Both the position numbers and the translations under genes were made by a program. From NCBI RefSeq assembly GCF_022758145.1, contig NZ_JAJVDH010000002.1, positions 558,001 to 622,000 of the forward strand: a DNA stretch of 64,000 bases, read 5' to 3'. Below the pieces are notes generated by a model. That model was given only the letters and a program-made list of their open reading frames with translations. It was not told the origin of the DNA and did no database searches. Positions 63,986-64,000 of the stretch are shown here, in pieces (position 1 is the stretch's first letter; each line of letters begins with the position of its first letter). Source of the DNA: Pontibacter vulgaris. GTDB lineage: Bacteria; Bacteroidota; Bacteroidia; Cytophagales; Hymenobacteraceae.

Positions 63986-64000
63986 AAAGAATACAGCATT

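Overview
The window looks like a chromosomal core region from a member of the Bacteroidota, most likely Cytophagales and perhaps Hymenobacteraceae (Pontibacter-like). That placement is by remembered protein resemblance and is untested. Supporting signs are the rplM-rpsI-rpsB-tsf order, a fused SecDF, a type B L31, a TonB receptor with a carboxypeptidase-regulatory-like domain, BatD, and promoters of the form TTTG-N19-TANNTTTG. I see no rRNA, tRNA, CRISPR array, phage or transposase gene. Most genes are housekeeping genes in short operons separated by clear hairpin terminators.

Layout. 1-5133: a sulfatase-like membrane enzyme (cut by the window edge), an acyltransferase, a RidA/aminomuconate-deaminase-like protein, a membrane-anchored MutS-like ATPase and two small proteins. 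5204-7891: the ribosomal operon rplM-rpsI-rpsB-tsf. 8212-10386: a BlaI repressor and M56 peptidase pair with its operator. 10536-19969: quinone oxidoreductase, RluA-type pseudouridine synthase, a PhoR/PhoB-like two-component pair, a DUF3108 protein, recA, an outer-membrane protein, a GNAT acetyltransferase, an SDR and an unknown protein. 20091-24891: a MoxR ATPase and two parvulin-type periplasmic chaperones, one fused to an OmpA domain. 25057-27882: an RsbW/RsbV/RsbU-like partner-switching module. 28185-36150: guaB, rhodanese, pnuC, a NadR-like kinase, aldose epimerase, then a TPP riboswitch driving a TonB-dependent receptor, which suggests vitamin uptake. 36461-41261: acyl-CoA (glutaryl-CoA-like) dehydrogenase, a PLD-type nuclease, ruvB, an exported RidA and queG. 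41451-45885: two tandem ferritin-like proteins, then batD-aroC. 46054-53366: a Na+/H+ antiporter, an Nfu scaffold, secDF, a KtrA-like protein and udk. 53440-63869: rdgB, a PyrR-like phosphoribosyltransferase, L31, a GlmU-like protein, holB, hemC, a cyclophilin, an RmlD-like reductase, an NSS transporter with a small MetS-like subunit, a helix-hairpin-helix protein and a Bor-like lipoprotein.

The most unusual signal is not a gene. The 7-mer AAGTATA (or its complement TATACTT) recurs across the window, inside genes in all three frames, between genes, and on both strands, far above chance. It is absent from the ribosomal-protein coding sequences and clusters in some gaps. Second is a set of degenerate 7- or 8-base tandem repeats ending within about 10 bases of start codons. 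Third is a 195-bp inverted-repeat (MITE-like) element upstream of the acyl-CoA dehydrogenase gene. No clearly new multi-gene system was found.
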